Shown here: positions 19,715 through 30,210 of the stretch, piece after piece | Numbering within the stretch: position 1 is the first letter of the stretch | Layout: each line of letters starts with the position of its first letter | Source: Thinopyrum elongatum | Taxonomy: Eukaryota; Streptophyta; Magnoliopsida; Poales; Poaceae | Reading direction: 5' to 3' | Assembly (NCBI GenBank): GCA_011799875.1 | Contig: CM022303.1 | Span: 192,187,700 to 192,251,699 of the forward strand | Length of the DNA stretch: 64,000 nucleotides | The notes under the pieces: generated by a model | Databases searched by the model: none | Told to the model about the DNA's origin: nothing | Seen by the model: the letters and a program-made list of their open reading frames with translations, nothing else | Program-made: the position numbers and the translations under genes

Positions 19715-22700
19715 CTATTTGGTCGTTAACCTGCTGCTTCTTCGCGGTGACTGAAGTGTGTCTAATGTTGCACTTTCTTTTGTTTTCCGTGGCGGTGTTG
19801 CCGGTTCTTGTCTTTGCACCGTTGTGTTTGTAGCCCCTCGCGTGCTGGTTGACGGTGGCTTTTGAACCTTCTTTGCTCCTCGCGTGCTGGTTGATGGCGG
19901 CTTTTGTTTTCCAGCGCTGTGAACTGCAACCTTCTTTGCTCCTCGTGTGCTGGTTGATGGCGGCTTTTGTTTTTCACCGTGTGAACTGCATCCTTTCATG
20001 TCCCTACCTTATTTTTTGTATGTGGTCTCGTTCTCAGTTGTTTCTGTACAACAGCATTCCCTTCTGTTTTCTGTCTTTTGTTTGGTGGTCTTGTGGGCAT
20101 TGTTTCATCATGTTCTTCGTCCTCTTCACTCTCTTCTTCTTCCTCCTCCTCTTCTTCCTCTGCTTCTTCATAATCCACTCCTTCTTTAGTTTCATCATAT
20201 TCTTTGTCCTCTTCACTCTCTTCTTCTCCACTCTCTTCTTCATCTGCTTCTTCATAAGCCATTTCTTCTTCAGTTGTGTCACCATCTTCTTCTGTGATTT
20301 CATCTTCTTCGTCTTCCTCTTTTTCTCATCTTGTTCTTTTGGGACAGGTTCTTGAATTGTGTCTCTTCCTCTTTTTGCAGAGGCTGCAACATCTTGGTTT
20401 CGTCCATTTCTTAGTGTTATCGGTGGAATCTCTGTTTGGTTGTGCATCCCCATGTCCATGGTTTTATTGTTCATGTCTTTTTTTACACGTCCTGGAATTG
20501 TGGCCGCTGATTTCATTACATGTCTTGCACCTTCTTATTCCCAGTGGCTGACCATCACTGTCCAGCTCAGGCTGTGGCTTACTGTTTTTGTCATCAGTTT
20601 TCTCCTTGCATGCAACCTTTTTTTGGGTTGCATCACCCCCTTTCTTCCTTCCTCTTGTGTTTGAAACAGGAGGTGGAAGAATTTTTTTCTTTTTTATTGC
20701 AGCAGTTGAGCTGTGTTCGGTATTTTCTACTTGCTCGGTATTATTGTCAAGCTGGGATTTCTCTACTTGCTTTATTTTTGCTGCTTCTTCTTCTTCTTCG
20801 TTGAGCACATCAACTTCCTCGATCAGTGCCCTCATACCAGACAATGCTCTGTGGCACCCAGCGTCGGACCTTGTCGCTCTGTTTGCAAGGTCCATTGCTG
20901 TTTCTGTCAGTAATTTTCTACGGCAAAATAGCGAACTTCCATCTGGTGCTGTTTGTTTGTAGTCTCTTCTGTCAAACATTGCATTTGATCTTGCATTCCA
21001 TGTGTATCTTTTCATGATGTACACCTTAGGAATCTTGAGTACTCTTAGGTGAGAAAGCATGCATAACACATGGACGCAAAAGAGCCCTGCAGAAAACACA
21101 TGTTTTCTTTGTTTTGTAAGTGAACAGCATGAAATTGATAAACACATATTTTTTTTGTTATTTGTTCATTTTAAGGAAGTGAACTTCACTTGGTTTTGTG
21201 AATTACTCATGCATGTGGACTTTTAAAGTTCAGTAAGTGAGCTTTCATGCATGACTATCAGAAATTAGGATTTTTTTGCTAGTGAGTCGCACCTGAGTGT
21301 GTCCAGAGTTTGCACTAACATTCGTAGACACCTTTCTCTTCATCGGCGACCACTTGGAAATTATGCCTTGCCCAGTCAAATGCATATGATCTGTTGTAGT
21401 GGTGTACGAGGTACTTTGTCGGGTTCTCAGGGCACCGTTCTGCTCTGAATGCAGTGCTGCGGTACAATGTTTCTTTGAAATCTGCAAAAACTGCCCTTGT
21501 ATACACTTTTGATAGCTGAACTTCGAACCCAAACTGGGTTGTTGTATTTATCTCTGACTGCATAATCAGAAATGCAGCGTTACGAATCAGAGAAATGAAA
21601 ATTTTGTTTGTTTTTGTAGTTATATTTAGCAGTTTTTGATGGACATTTTATTTACCTCATTTGCTACTGTCTCTGTGTGCTCGGCGGCCTTCCTGGTCTG
21701 AATGCACTTGTCCACCTGTTGAGCGAACAGATGGAGATCATGCTTCTCTTTGACAAAGTTTTTCTTCAATATGTGGTTCATGCTCTCGCTTCTCTACGTG
21801 GAAGTCGTCCGAGCACAGAAAAATTCCTTGTAGTAAGCCGAGATCCACTCGTGCCTGTCATCCCACAGCGAATTCATCACTTCGTCATTTTGCAAGTTGT
21901 ATTTCTGCATGAGGTCCTTCCATGCCCATTCAAATTGTGACGGCATTAGTGGGTGGTTCAGCACCGCAGTGAGGTCATCCTTGAGTTTCTCGTGTGCCTT
22001 ATACAGCAAGGCGAGGTGGTCTTTGTACTTCTTCATGATATGCCACCGACACAACTTATGTATTGTATCTGGGAGAATAGTTTTTAATGCTGTCTTCATC
22101 GAAGAACATTGGTCTGAGAAGGCACAAATAGTGTTCTTTATTAAGTTGTTTGTGTGTAAGAAAGACGGAAGAAATAGAAGTGTACCAAACAAACATAAGT
22201 ATACAGGTGTTGTTTTTTTGTACCTGTGAGCATGCAGATTGGCGGCTTGTTGTTCATACACCTCAGGAATGTTTTGAAAACCCACTCGAACGACGGTATG
22301 GTTTCATCTCGCACGAGGGCGGCATCAAATATGGTGCACTGTAGATGATGGTTCACTCCCACGAAGACTCCCAGCGGCATGTGGAATTTGTTAGTTTTAT
22401 ATGTCGTGTCAAATGTAACGCAGTCTCCAAAATCTTCATACGACCCTTTGCAACTTGCGTTGGCCCAAAAGACGTTTCTTACATGATTATCTGCATCAAC
22501 GTCATAATCATAGAAGAACTCTGGGTTTATCTTCTGTATCTTCTCGAAGAAATCCAGAAGTTTCTTGACGTCATCTTGGGACTCTTCTCTGGCAAACTTC
22601 TGTTTCCTGCATTTCAAACGCAATGCAAACTCATCTCATCAAACAGGAAATAATTACTGACAGAATGCTCAAGTGATATGCTCTGTGATGTGCTTACTTG

Positions 22701-24143
22701 TTGACCCAGTCGTGGCTAGCATGTCCCATGTACTGCAGACCACCGGACATATGCGACAGCATTGACATCATCTGTGCGTGTGTGTGGTTGTCCAGCTGCA
22801 TGTCTTTCTCCAACTGGTCAATCAAAGGATCGTCTCTTTTGTGCGAGCGCATGTGCAAAAGCAACCCGGGGCTTTCCAGCATCTTGTGATTGTGGTTGAG
22901 TTCAACCATTTCTATCACAAATTTGCCATCCTTCCTCTTTTTGACTCTAATTTTTTCCTTGCAGCCAATCCTTTTTTATGTCTTCTCATGTTTCTGGTCA
23001 TAATCTGACACATTTTGCTTGTGCGTCCCTTCTCTTTAGCAGACAATGTAGGCATTTGTCTTGTGTTTTGCCCTCTTGCGTATGCCAAACCTTGCATATC
23101 TTGCATAAGTGTTGTAAAAGTCCCATGCTTTGTCGTACGTGGTGAACTTCATTCCAGCTACAGGTATGAGGTTCAGCGGCATGTTTTTATCCTGCATCAA
23201 GTGTAATGCTCTATGAGACAAAGTGTTCTATTCTGTTTAAATACGAGGAGTGCATATGAGTTTAATAAAGCACTGCAACATTCCTAAGTTTTCAGAAGAA
23301 TCGACTGTATTAGATGTTAGGCCAAACCTCACAAGAAATATCAGTGTGCACTGCAATGTTATCTGAATGGACTGCAATTTTTTTTTTGAGGACATAAACT
23401 TACATGTGTATAATGCCGTTCATCCGATGGCGTTTGCAGCTCGCCGGGTTGTATTGGACATGGTGGGGTTATAGCAGATCTGTGTAGTTGAGGATCTCGC
23501 GGCGGCAATAGTGAGGAGGATTTGTACCTGGCATTGACTTCTGACCGAGGCACCCTTGGTGGTCGCAGTGTCGAAGTTGATGCAGCAGGTCTACTCGGAG
23601 CTCTGTTTTTCAGCGCAGCAGGTGGACGCTGAGCTCTGTTTTGTGGTGCAGCAGGTGGATGGATGGTAATCTAGTGTTGTGGCGATGTCTCGCTGGATTG
23701 GTTTGAAATTTTTGGAGCGGCGGCACATCATCATAATCATCATCTGCTGCAACATGATGTTCAACAGCATCATCATTGTCTGTTCGGACATGTTGTCCAA
23801 ATGTAGTGAACTCGTGCTTGTACTCTGGGTTGAGAACTGTTATTGGCTCATCTTCATCATCATCATCTTCATCATCCTGTCGGTGAGTGCCCTCCCACAT
23901 GAAGGTGACATCATCATCATCTTCGACTACCTCTTCTTCCTGGAAAAAATCTTCTTCCGGAGAGTATTGCACCCTGCTTGTTGTCGTGAAGAATCCTCGA
24001 GGAATCTCAGGGGTAACCCAGCCAGTGTCTCTTTCAGAAGAAGCTTTACTCTTCTGAAAGTTGTTGTTTCCTGGGTTGTCAATTATGCGTGGCATTTTGT
24101 ATCTGCTGAACGTCATTTCCTGCACGAAACAGCCGAGCTGCAT
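19715..24143 (-). pseudogene. FAR1/FHY3-related MULE-type transposase protein, six exons, several stops
   Basis: Exons on the minus strand: (1) 24143-23404, acidic (EEEVVEDDDDV), with a frame change near 23600; (2) 23191-22698, the FAR1 DNA-binding domain (GMKFTTYDKAWDFYNTYARY ... RIGCKEKIRV ... NHNHK); (3) 22606-22224, start of the MULE transposase (DCVTFDTTYKTNKFHMPLGV); (4) 22113-21656, CRWHIMKKY and RSESMNHILKKNF; (5) 21557-21293; (6) 21086-20464, SWIM C-x-H (LFCVHVL) and a zinc-knuckle CKTCNEISGHNSRTC. The Asp codon of the TDQ motif is split by intron 3. In-frame stops are TAA 23038 and 22978, TAG 21796 (where relatives read T-Q-R-S-E-S) and TAG 21317. Downstream, 20516-19715 encodes an acidic stretch and KPPSTSTRGAKKV repeats in shifted frames, probably the old C-terminus. 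FAR1 proteins are domesticated transposases acting as transcription regulators. This copy is dead unless heavily edited. Confidence 0.75.
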
Positions 24144-24560
24144 TGTAAGGTAAAATGAACTGATTCATACTAACTGCAATGTGTTTGAAAGGGTACTGCG
24201 AACTAATGCACGCGGACTGCATCATCCCGCATGGTGAACTGAAGTAACCGCACTGCATCATTGTCCATAGTGAACCTATACAACCGTACTGCATAACCGA
24301 GCAAGTGCACTGCATTTTTTTCACGGTGAACTGAAGTAACCGCACTGCATCATTTTTTGGAGGCGTACTGGACTGCGTGTACTGCTTTGTCTGGAAGAAA
24401 TAAACTGAGATAGTTGAGGAAGTGTACTGCTTACCTCATGTTGCAGTGCTTTCTTGCGTTTGCAGGAGGAAGTTCCCTTCTCGTCGGTCTGCACCACTTT
24501 TGCGTTCACCTATGCAGTCCACTTGCCCTTCGGTAGTTCATGAGCGGTCTAGACATTGCT

Positions 24561-24709
24561 CAAGGTGAGCGGAGATGGAGGATTTGCTCTGAAGGTCGTT
24601 GCAGACTTAATTCAAGAAGCTGCCCTGGATGAAGGAACCTTGTGCACAGTCCTCCTTGCTCGAATTGGTGTGATGTCAAGGCAGCACCAATACACATCTT
24701 ATGAAGTAT
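24561..24709 (+). other. Short coding-like fragment, unrecognised
   Basis: An open frame reads SGDGGFALKVV, then LIQEAALDEGTLCTVLLARI, and ends at TAG 24707-24709. The composition and lack of internal stops suggest a gene or transposon exon. No start codon of its own is convincing. Sequence after the stop (VIEDPPLNAVVIEGLEE) could continue it if the TAG is a mutation. Confidence 0.3.
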
Positions 24710-24775
24710 AGGTAATTGAAGACCCTCCGCTCAATGCTGTGGTAATTGAAGGCCTAGAGGAGATCGGCGGCGGCG

Positions 24776-25175
24776 CTACCAAGCTGCTGCCGCGGAAGAA
24801 GGCCGATATGCGAGAGGGGGAGGCGTTGCTCGGTTGCTGTCGTGGAAGAAGGCCGAGAGGCGACGGGCGGTGGCGCTGCTTGGCTGCTGCCGCGGAAGAA
24901 GGCCGGGAGGGGAGGGGTAGTGTCGCTGCTGGCTGCCGCCGCGGAAGAAGGCCGCGAGGGGAGGGGCGGCGGTGCTCCAAGGCCGCCGTCACGGGAGATA
25001 GCGGGGAGGGGAGGGGCGGCGACGCTCCCAGGCCGCTACCGCGGAAGAAGCTGGGAGGGGAGGGGCGGCGGTGCTCCCAGGCCGCTGCCGCCATAGAAGG
25101 CAGGGAGGGGAGGGGCGGCGGCGCTCCCAGGCCGCTGCCATGGTAGAAGGCGGGGAGGGGAGGGGCGGCGGCGAT
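24776..25175 (+). repeat. 50-bp G-rich tandem repeat, 8 copies
   Basis: GGAAGAAGGCCG or a variant recurs at about 24794, 24844, 24894, 24943, 24993, 25043, 25093 and 25143. Each unit includes GGGAGGGGAGGGGCGGCG on the plus strand, which has four G-runs and could form a G-quadruplex. Long open frames across it on both strands are by-products of the missing stops in GC-rich repeats. Confidence 0.9.
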
Positions 25176-25366
25176 CTGGTGGGGGATGTGCAGAATAAGG
25201 TGAGTGTTATCAGAATAAGACTCTTAAGGGGTGTTATCATAATAGACCCGCCCTATATATATATATATAACTGAAATAAACATCCAATTACATAAGTGAC
25301 TATACAGATCATTCGCACACACCTCAATAAAGAATTGTATGCATTCTAACTAGGAGAAACGATCGT

Positions 25367-27662
25367 CTAGTCATCTACTTCTTGTGACGCTCCCGCCACT
25401 GCTTTGTGGCTCGATCCCTCGTCTGGGGTAGGAAGAAGACACTCCCTCATGTCAACGATCCGCATGTACATCTCGTAGCTTGTGTACGCGTCCTTGGCCG
25501 CGTACTTGATGTGTTGTTCATCCAGTCTCATGCCAGACACTGTGCCAGGCGTTCTTGTCCTTCTTGCTCTCATCCTTCACGTTCATGTAGTAGGGGTCGA
25601 TGATGGCCTTGGCGAGGTCAACCAGGGAGTTCTGTTTATTGCTGTCACTGCCCCAGACCTTATAGTGGTCCTGGATGTTAACAAGATTCTGGCATTTCAA
25701 GCCCGAAACCTTGCGCGCTTTTAGATCGTTGGTGGTGTCCACCGTAGCGAAACTGTAGTTGAAGCTGTTGATAAACCTAGAGAAATGCTCGCAAGGCCTT
25801 GTGGCCAGGTGGTAGTGGTAGACGAGGACGTCATGTCGCACGCACAACTGCACGACCGATGGTGTAATGGAGGTCGAAGCCGACCACTTGGTACTTGTCC
25901 TCGGCAAGCAACTGCTCCATAGTTTGGATGGAGCTCTCCACCGAGACCGGCTCGCTCGTGTACACCACCGAGAGGGTCTTCCCCCTCACGTGGGTGTCCA
26001 CTACGTGATGCGTGGTGAACTGCTGATATGTCTCCAATGTATCTATAATTTTTTATTGTTCCATGCTATTATATTATCTGTTTTGGATGTTTTATATGCA
26101 TTAATATGCTATTTTATATTATTTTTGGGACTAACCTATTAACCTAGAGCCTAGTGCCAGTTCCTGTTTTTTCCTTGTTTTAGAGTTTCGCAGAAAAGGA
26201 ATACCAAACGGAGTCCAAACGGAATGAAACCTTCGCGATGATTATTCTTGGACCAGAAGACAACCAGGAGACTTGGAGATGAAGTCGGAGGAGCCACGAG
26301 GCGGCCACAAGGACGGAGGGTGTGCCCAGGGGGGTAGGGCGCGCCCCCACCCTTGTGGGCCCCTTGTGAGCCTCCTGACCTAATTCTTTCGCCTATATAT
26401 TCACATATATTCCCAAACCACCAGAAGTATCCACGAAAATACTTTTCCACTGCCGCAACCTTCTGTACCCGTGAGATCCCATCTAGGGACCTTTTCCGGC
26501 ACCCTGCCGGAGGGGGATTCGATCACGGAGGGCTTCTACATCAACTCTATTGCCCTTCCGATGAAGCGTGAGTAGTTTACCTCAGGCCTACGGGTCCATA
26601 GCTAGTAGCTAGATGGCTTCTTCTCTCTCTTTGATTCTCAATACCATGTTCTCCTCGATCTTCTTGGAGATCTATTCGATGTAATACTTTTTTGCGGTGT
26701 GTTTGCCGAGATCCGATGAATTGTGGATTTATGATCAGCTTATCTATGAATATTATTTGAATCCTCTCTGAATTCTTTTATGCATGATTTGATATCTTTG
26801 TAATTCTCTTCGAACTATCGGTTTGGTTTGGCCAACTAGATTGGTTTTTCTTGCAATGGGAGAAGTGCTTAGCTTTGGGTTCAATCTTGTGGTGTCCTTT
26901 CCCAGTGACAGTAGGGGCAGCAAGGCATGTATTGTATTGTTGCCATCGAGGATAAAAAGATGGGGTTTTCATCATATTGCTTGAGTTAATTCCTCTACAT
27001 CATGTCATCTTACTTAATGCATTACTCTGTTCTTTATGAACTTAATACTCTAGATGCATGCTGGATAGCGGTCGATGTGTGGAGTAATAGTAGTAAATGC
27101 AGAATCATTTCAATCTACTTGACACGGACGTGATGCCTATGTTCATGATCATTGCCTTAGATATCGTCATAACTTTGCGCTTTTCTATCAATTGCTCGGC
27201 AGTAATTTGTTCACCCACCGTATTATTTGCTATCTTGAGAGAAGCCTCTAGTGAAACCTATGGCCCCCGGGTCTATTTTCCATCATATAAGTTTCCGATC
27301 TACTATTTTGCAATCTTTTACTTTCCAATCTATAAACCAAAAATACCAAAAATATTTACTTTACCTTTTATCTATATCTATCAGATCTCACTTTTGCAAA
27401 TAACCGTGAAGGGATTGACAACCCCTTTATCGTGTTGGGTGCAAGTTGTTTGATTGTTTGTGCAGGTATTCGGTGATTTGTGCGTTGTCTCCTACTGGAT
27501 TGATACCTTGGTTCTCAAACTAAGGGAAATACTTATCTCTACTTTGCTGCATCACCCTTTCCTCTTCAAGGGAAAAACCAACGCAAGCTCAAGAAGTAGC
27601 AACTGCCCGCCATTGTCGTCGTCGGCCGCTGGGAGCGCCATTGGAGCCACGGGGAGCGCCAT
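25367..27662 (-). pseudogene. 3'-5' exonuclease domain protein, copy 3, split by a solo LTR
   Basis: On the minus strand the frame opens at ATG 27662 (or 27641, MALPAADDDNGG), runs to 27602, is interrupted by the LTR at 26024-27601, and resumes in frame at 26023 with QFTTHHVVDTHVRGK. It continues through YQVVGFDLHYT (motif I, with His where D-x-E expects Glu). After a frameshift near 25860 it reads VVQLCVRHDVLVYHYH, FATVDTTNDLKA (motif II) and NSLVDLAKAIIDPYY. After a second frameshift near 25530 it reads IKYAAKDAYTSYEMYMRI (motif III, Y-x3-D). It ends at 25367. So it has an insertion, two frameshifts and a lost catalytic residue. It is the only copy showing both ends of the family. Confidence 0.7.
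26024..27601 (+). mobile_element. Solo LTR, gypsy-type, inside the exonuclease gene
   Basis: 1578 bp beginning TGATATGTCTCC and ending AAGTAGCA, flanked by a perfect 5-bp duplication ACTGC (26019-26023 and 27602-27606). It contains LTR-style promoter sequence (CCTATATATTCACATATA, about 26392) and the phrase CTTTCCTCTTCAAGGG near its end. No primer-binding site, coding domain or second LTR is present. Related LTRs in reverse orientation lie at 39022-40292 and 57040-58611. Confidence 0.9.
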
Positions 27663-28086
27663 TGGAACCGCTGGATGTCCTCTCTATATGTGTCGTCGTG
27701 GGTGTGCTTATTGTGTCGTGTGGCACGAGAGATGAAGGTAAATGGCCACAGGAATAAATGGGGGTCGGGCGGCCTGGATTCTCGGCGCGTCCGCATGGCA
27801 GTTTTTGTAGCGGGTAACTGCATCATGGCGCCGCGCCCGACACAACCTCATGCACACGAACGTGCGTGATTGTGCGCCGGCCCCAAACACTGGCAGCGCG
27901 CGTAGAGACGAGGGCAGAGCGCCCGGAGGGACGCGAGAGCAGAGCGCGCGCGGTGGGACACGAGCAGAGCGCGCTGCGACCGCCTTAACCGCAAGCAACC
28001 ACACGCATAGAGCAGTTGAACACGCAGGAAATGGTCGTTGACAAGCCGGCCGACAGTTGCGTCGCTGCGTAGAGAGCGGCCGTGTG
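27663..28086. other. GC-rich 5' flank of exonuclease copy 3
   Basis: Probable upstream region of the minus-strand exonuclease gene. Around 27890-27980 GC-rich phrases such as GCAGAGCGC repeat loosely. No independent gene recognised. Confidence 0.35.
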
Positions 28087-28326
28087 CTACTACCGCCGTC
28101 TTGGTCTATTAGTCCCCTTTATATTCTGTGCCATATTTTGACCTTAAATTTAACCAAAAAATGTTAATGCATGTTACAAAAATTATATAATTGGAAACGA
28201 TGTCCAAATAGGAATCCAACGATATAATCTCTGGTGACATGCATTCGTATTTTATTAGTTAAATCTATAGTCAAAATTTGGCACAATAATACATAGACGA
28301 CTTATAAACCAGGACGGGGGTAGTAG
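28087..28326. mobile_element. MITE with CTACTACC...GGGTAGTAG ends (copy 2 of 2)
   Basis: Same family as 388-621. Shared internal phrases include GTGACATGCAT, ATTAGTCCC, TTGGCAC and CAAAAATTATAT in the same order. The ends pair as inverted repeats around GGTCTATTAGTCCC and ATAAACCAGGACGG. It lies about 240 bp upstream of a TATA box. Confidence 0.65.
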
Positions 28327-28570
28327 GTAATTTAATCGCAAACGTTTTTATTTTATTAACCGTATCTATACGTGTACTTTCGTCCTTCTCTCGCACATCT
28401 TGTCACCCCACTGCCGCACACGGCTTAGAGCGCAAGCTTGAGCAGCGCGCGGGGGAGTTCTTTTGGCCAAATGGTGGTGAGCCCGTTCCCGCGCAACCGC
28501 GCAGGTTCCCGCACAAGCTTCCCGTCCGAGTCGGTGAAATCCCCCAAAATCCCAATGCTTACCGGCCTGC

Positions 28571-28578
28571 TATATAAA
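28571..28578 (+). promoter_or_regulatory. TATA box of the coiled-coil orphan gene
   Basis: TATATAAA in GCTATATAAACCCTC, 89 bases before ATG 28660, with a CT-rich leader between. Confidence 0.65.
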
Positions 28579-28659
28579 CCCTCACGGCCGGCAAGTCCTA
28601 CGTCGCATTTTCCCCTCCCTCCCTGTAGCTTATCTTGTCTGCTTCTCCCACAATCGCCA

Positions 28660-29430
28660 ATGGCACCGGTCCGTCATCGTCGCTCAGCCACTCTGCCGTC
28701 ATCAGAGGACAGCTCCAGCTAGGAGGCTACACCACGGCGGTGGCATAGTCCTCGGCGTAGTGTAGTGCGCGTGGCATCCCTGTTGGGTGTGCGCAGAACG
28801 CCCACCACATGCTCCGCCGCCGCTGCCCGTCGGCAGCTGTTGCCGGCTGCCATTGCCGCCACCCCACCATCTACCGCCGTGGCCGCCACACCACCGTCGA
28901 AAGCCAGAGCCATCGCCCGCTCCGCCGCCGCTGCCCAAAGGCGGGAGGTGGCCATCGTGGCCGCCACCCCCCTGCTGGCCACCGTGGCCATCACCCGCTC
29001 CACCGCCGCGGCCCGAAGGCGGGAGGTGGTGGTCGTGGCCACCACCCTGTCGTTGGTCGCCGTGGCCGCCAGACCACCATCGACCGCCGGGGTCATCACC
29101 CGCTCCGCCACCACCGCCCGAAGGCGGGAGGCAGAGGTGGAGGTCCGCACGTGCGTCAGCGATCTTGCGCGCTACATCGAGTTCCTGCGGGAGGAGGAGG
29201 AGCGCCTCGTCGAGCATGCAAAGAGCCTTACCGCCACCATGGCCGCAGCACACGCCACCGCAGAGGCGAGGAATCAGGAGATCTATGAGGAGAACCACCG
29301 CTTCGAGAGGGGTCATCTGGAGCGGCAGAGGGTGTTGGAGGTGAGCGTCGCTGAAGGTGCAGTAGCGGCAGGCACCGTATTGCAGTTGTCCAGCTTGTCG
29401 GTAGGCTCCTCCTCCTCTGCCTCTTACTGA
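28660..29430 (+). pseudogene. Alanine-rich orphan gene with coiled-coil C-terminus, one early TAG
   Basis: From ATG 28660 the frame reads MAPVRHRRSATLPSSEDSSS, then TAG at 28720-28722. It then stays open in the same frame to the natural stop at 29430, about 256 codons in all. CAG-to-TAG would restore Gln. The middle is alanine/arginine rich with repeated phrases (ARRREV, AQRREV). Residues about 170-235 look like a coiled coil (YIEFLREEEERLVEHAKSL, EIYEENHRFERGHLERQRVL). TATA box and leader are well placed, so this was a real gene. No family is recognised and no enzymatic motif seen. The one stop close to the start could still allow a shorter product from a later ATG. Confidence 0.55.
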
Positions 29431-29879
29431 GCGCGCTCGGTAGAGGAGAGGCTGCCGGAAGTAGTACAAAGCCCCTCCGTAGTAGTAGTATTTAGGGGCT
29501 ATTTTGTTCAGTTCATCTGACCATATGTGGTGAAACTATACAACGTACTTAAAATTAGCTAGTATATATAGTTGAACTAGCTATTTTAGTACGTGGTTGG
29601 CAACAATTGGGGAAAAGTTTGGTCGGTTCAGCTGTCGAGTTGAACTGTTTGTATAAAGAACGACTGCTTAATCTATGAATGAAATCTATGCTTAAGTACT
29701 GAATTTTAGTTGCAAAAATTAGATAGTGCTAGTGATTTTTAGCTGCATATTTTGACAAATCGTAGTGTTACAAGGTTGACAAATGGCAATGTTACTAGAT
29801 CAACAAATGTCAATCTTTCCAGTTTGACAAATGGCAATATACCCAATATGACAGATGCAAATCTTACCAAATTGTTTGT
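29431..29879. other. 3' flank with short repeats
   Basis: AT-rich. At 29760-29870 a phrase of about 30 bp (GACAAATGGCAAT...) is repeated three or four times with drift. No gene seen. Confidence 0.4.
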
Positions 29880-30210
29880 ACGTGGTTGCACACGGGTCAT
29901 CCAAAACAACCGTTTGCGTTGAAGGGATTACAAATCCTGCTCGGCACATTTTCTCTTGGCTTAGCACCGAAATCTGGCTTTGCATAACATATTCAATCTG
30001 AACCATTCATGTTGAAGAGATGCACAAATCCTGCGCTGCAAATTTTCCCTTGACTTACTGGGGAAGATCATAGCTCTCACTTTGCATACGGGTGTTCTAT
30101 CTAAAACGTTTACGATCAAGAGTTGCACAAATCCTGCTCGGCACATTTTCCCTTGGCTTCCTGGGGAAGCTATCGGTTTGCATACGGGTGTTCTAACTAA
30201 AACATTTGTG
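29880..30210. repeat. Imperfect tandem repeat of about 95-105 bp, three copies
   Basis: CAAATCCTGC recurs at 29931, 30025 and 30128, with shared flanks (CGGCACATTTTC, TTGCATACGGGTGTTCTA). The units have diverged. Confidence 0.7.

Larger units (their letters stand above)
16750..24450 (+). repeat. Domain enriched in same-strand ACTGCA motifs
   Basis: By eye there are more than 20 ACTGCA on the plus strand, often as GAACTGCAT, GTACTGCAT or GCACTGCAT, plus many ACTGCT/ACTGCG variants. Clusters lie at 16770-17060, 17550-17980, 18740-19080, 19500-20000, 23270-23370 and 24170-24430. Chance predicts about two per strand in this length. They fall in spacers and introns, avoid coding exons, and do not form a fixed-period tandem array. 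Confidence 0.6.

Noticed and set aside
20034..20355. Hydrophobic plus-strand frame rich in Phe and Leu, like a membrane protein
   Set aside because: It is the antisense of the Glu/Lys-rich tail of the FAR1-like gene (CTTCTT-rich strand).
23610..24158. Plus-strand membrane-protein-like frame
   Set aside because: Antisense of the acidic exon 1 of the FAR1-like gene.
24699..25240. Proline/serine-rich frames on both strands
   Set aside because: Caused by the 50-bp G-rich tandem repeat.
26392..26412. Independent gene promoter at TATATATTCACATATA
   Set aside because: It lies within the solo LTR and is best read as the LTR promoter.
28787..29344. Long proline-rich and histidine-rich frames overlapping the gene at 28660
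   Set aside because: Other frames of the same GC-rich coding DNA. The 28660 frame has the TATA box, ATG, coiled coil and natural stop.
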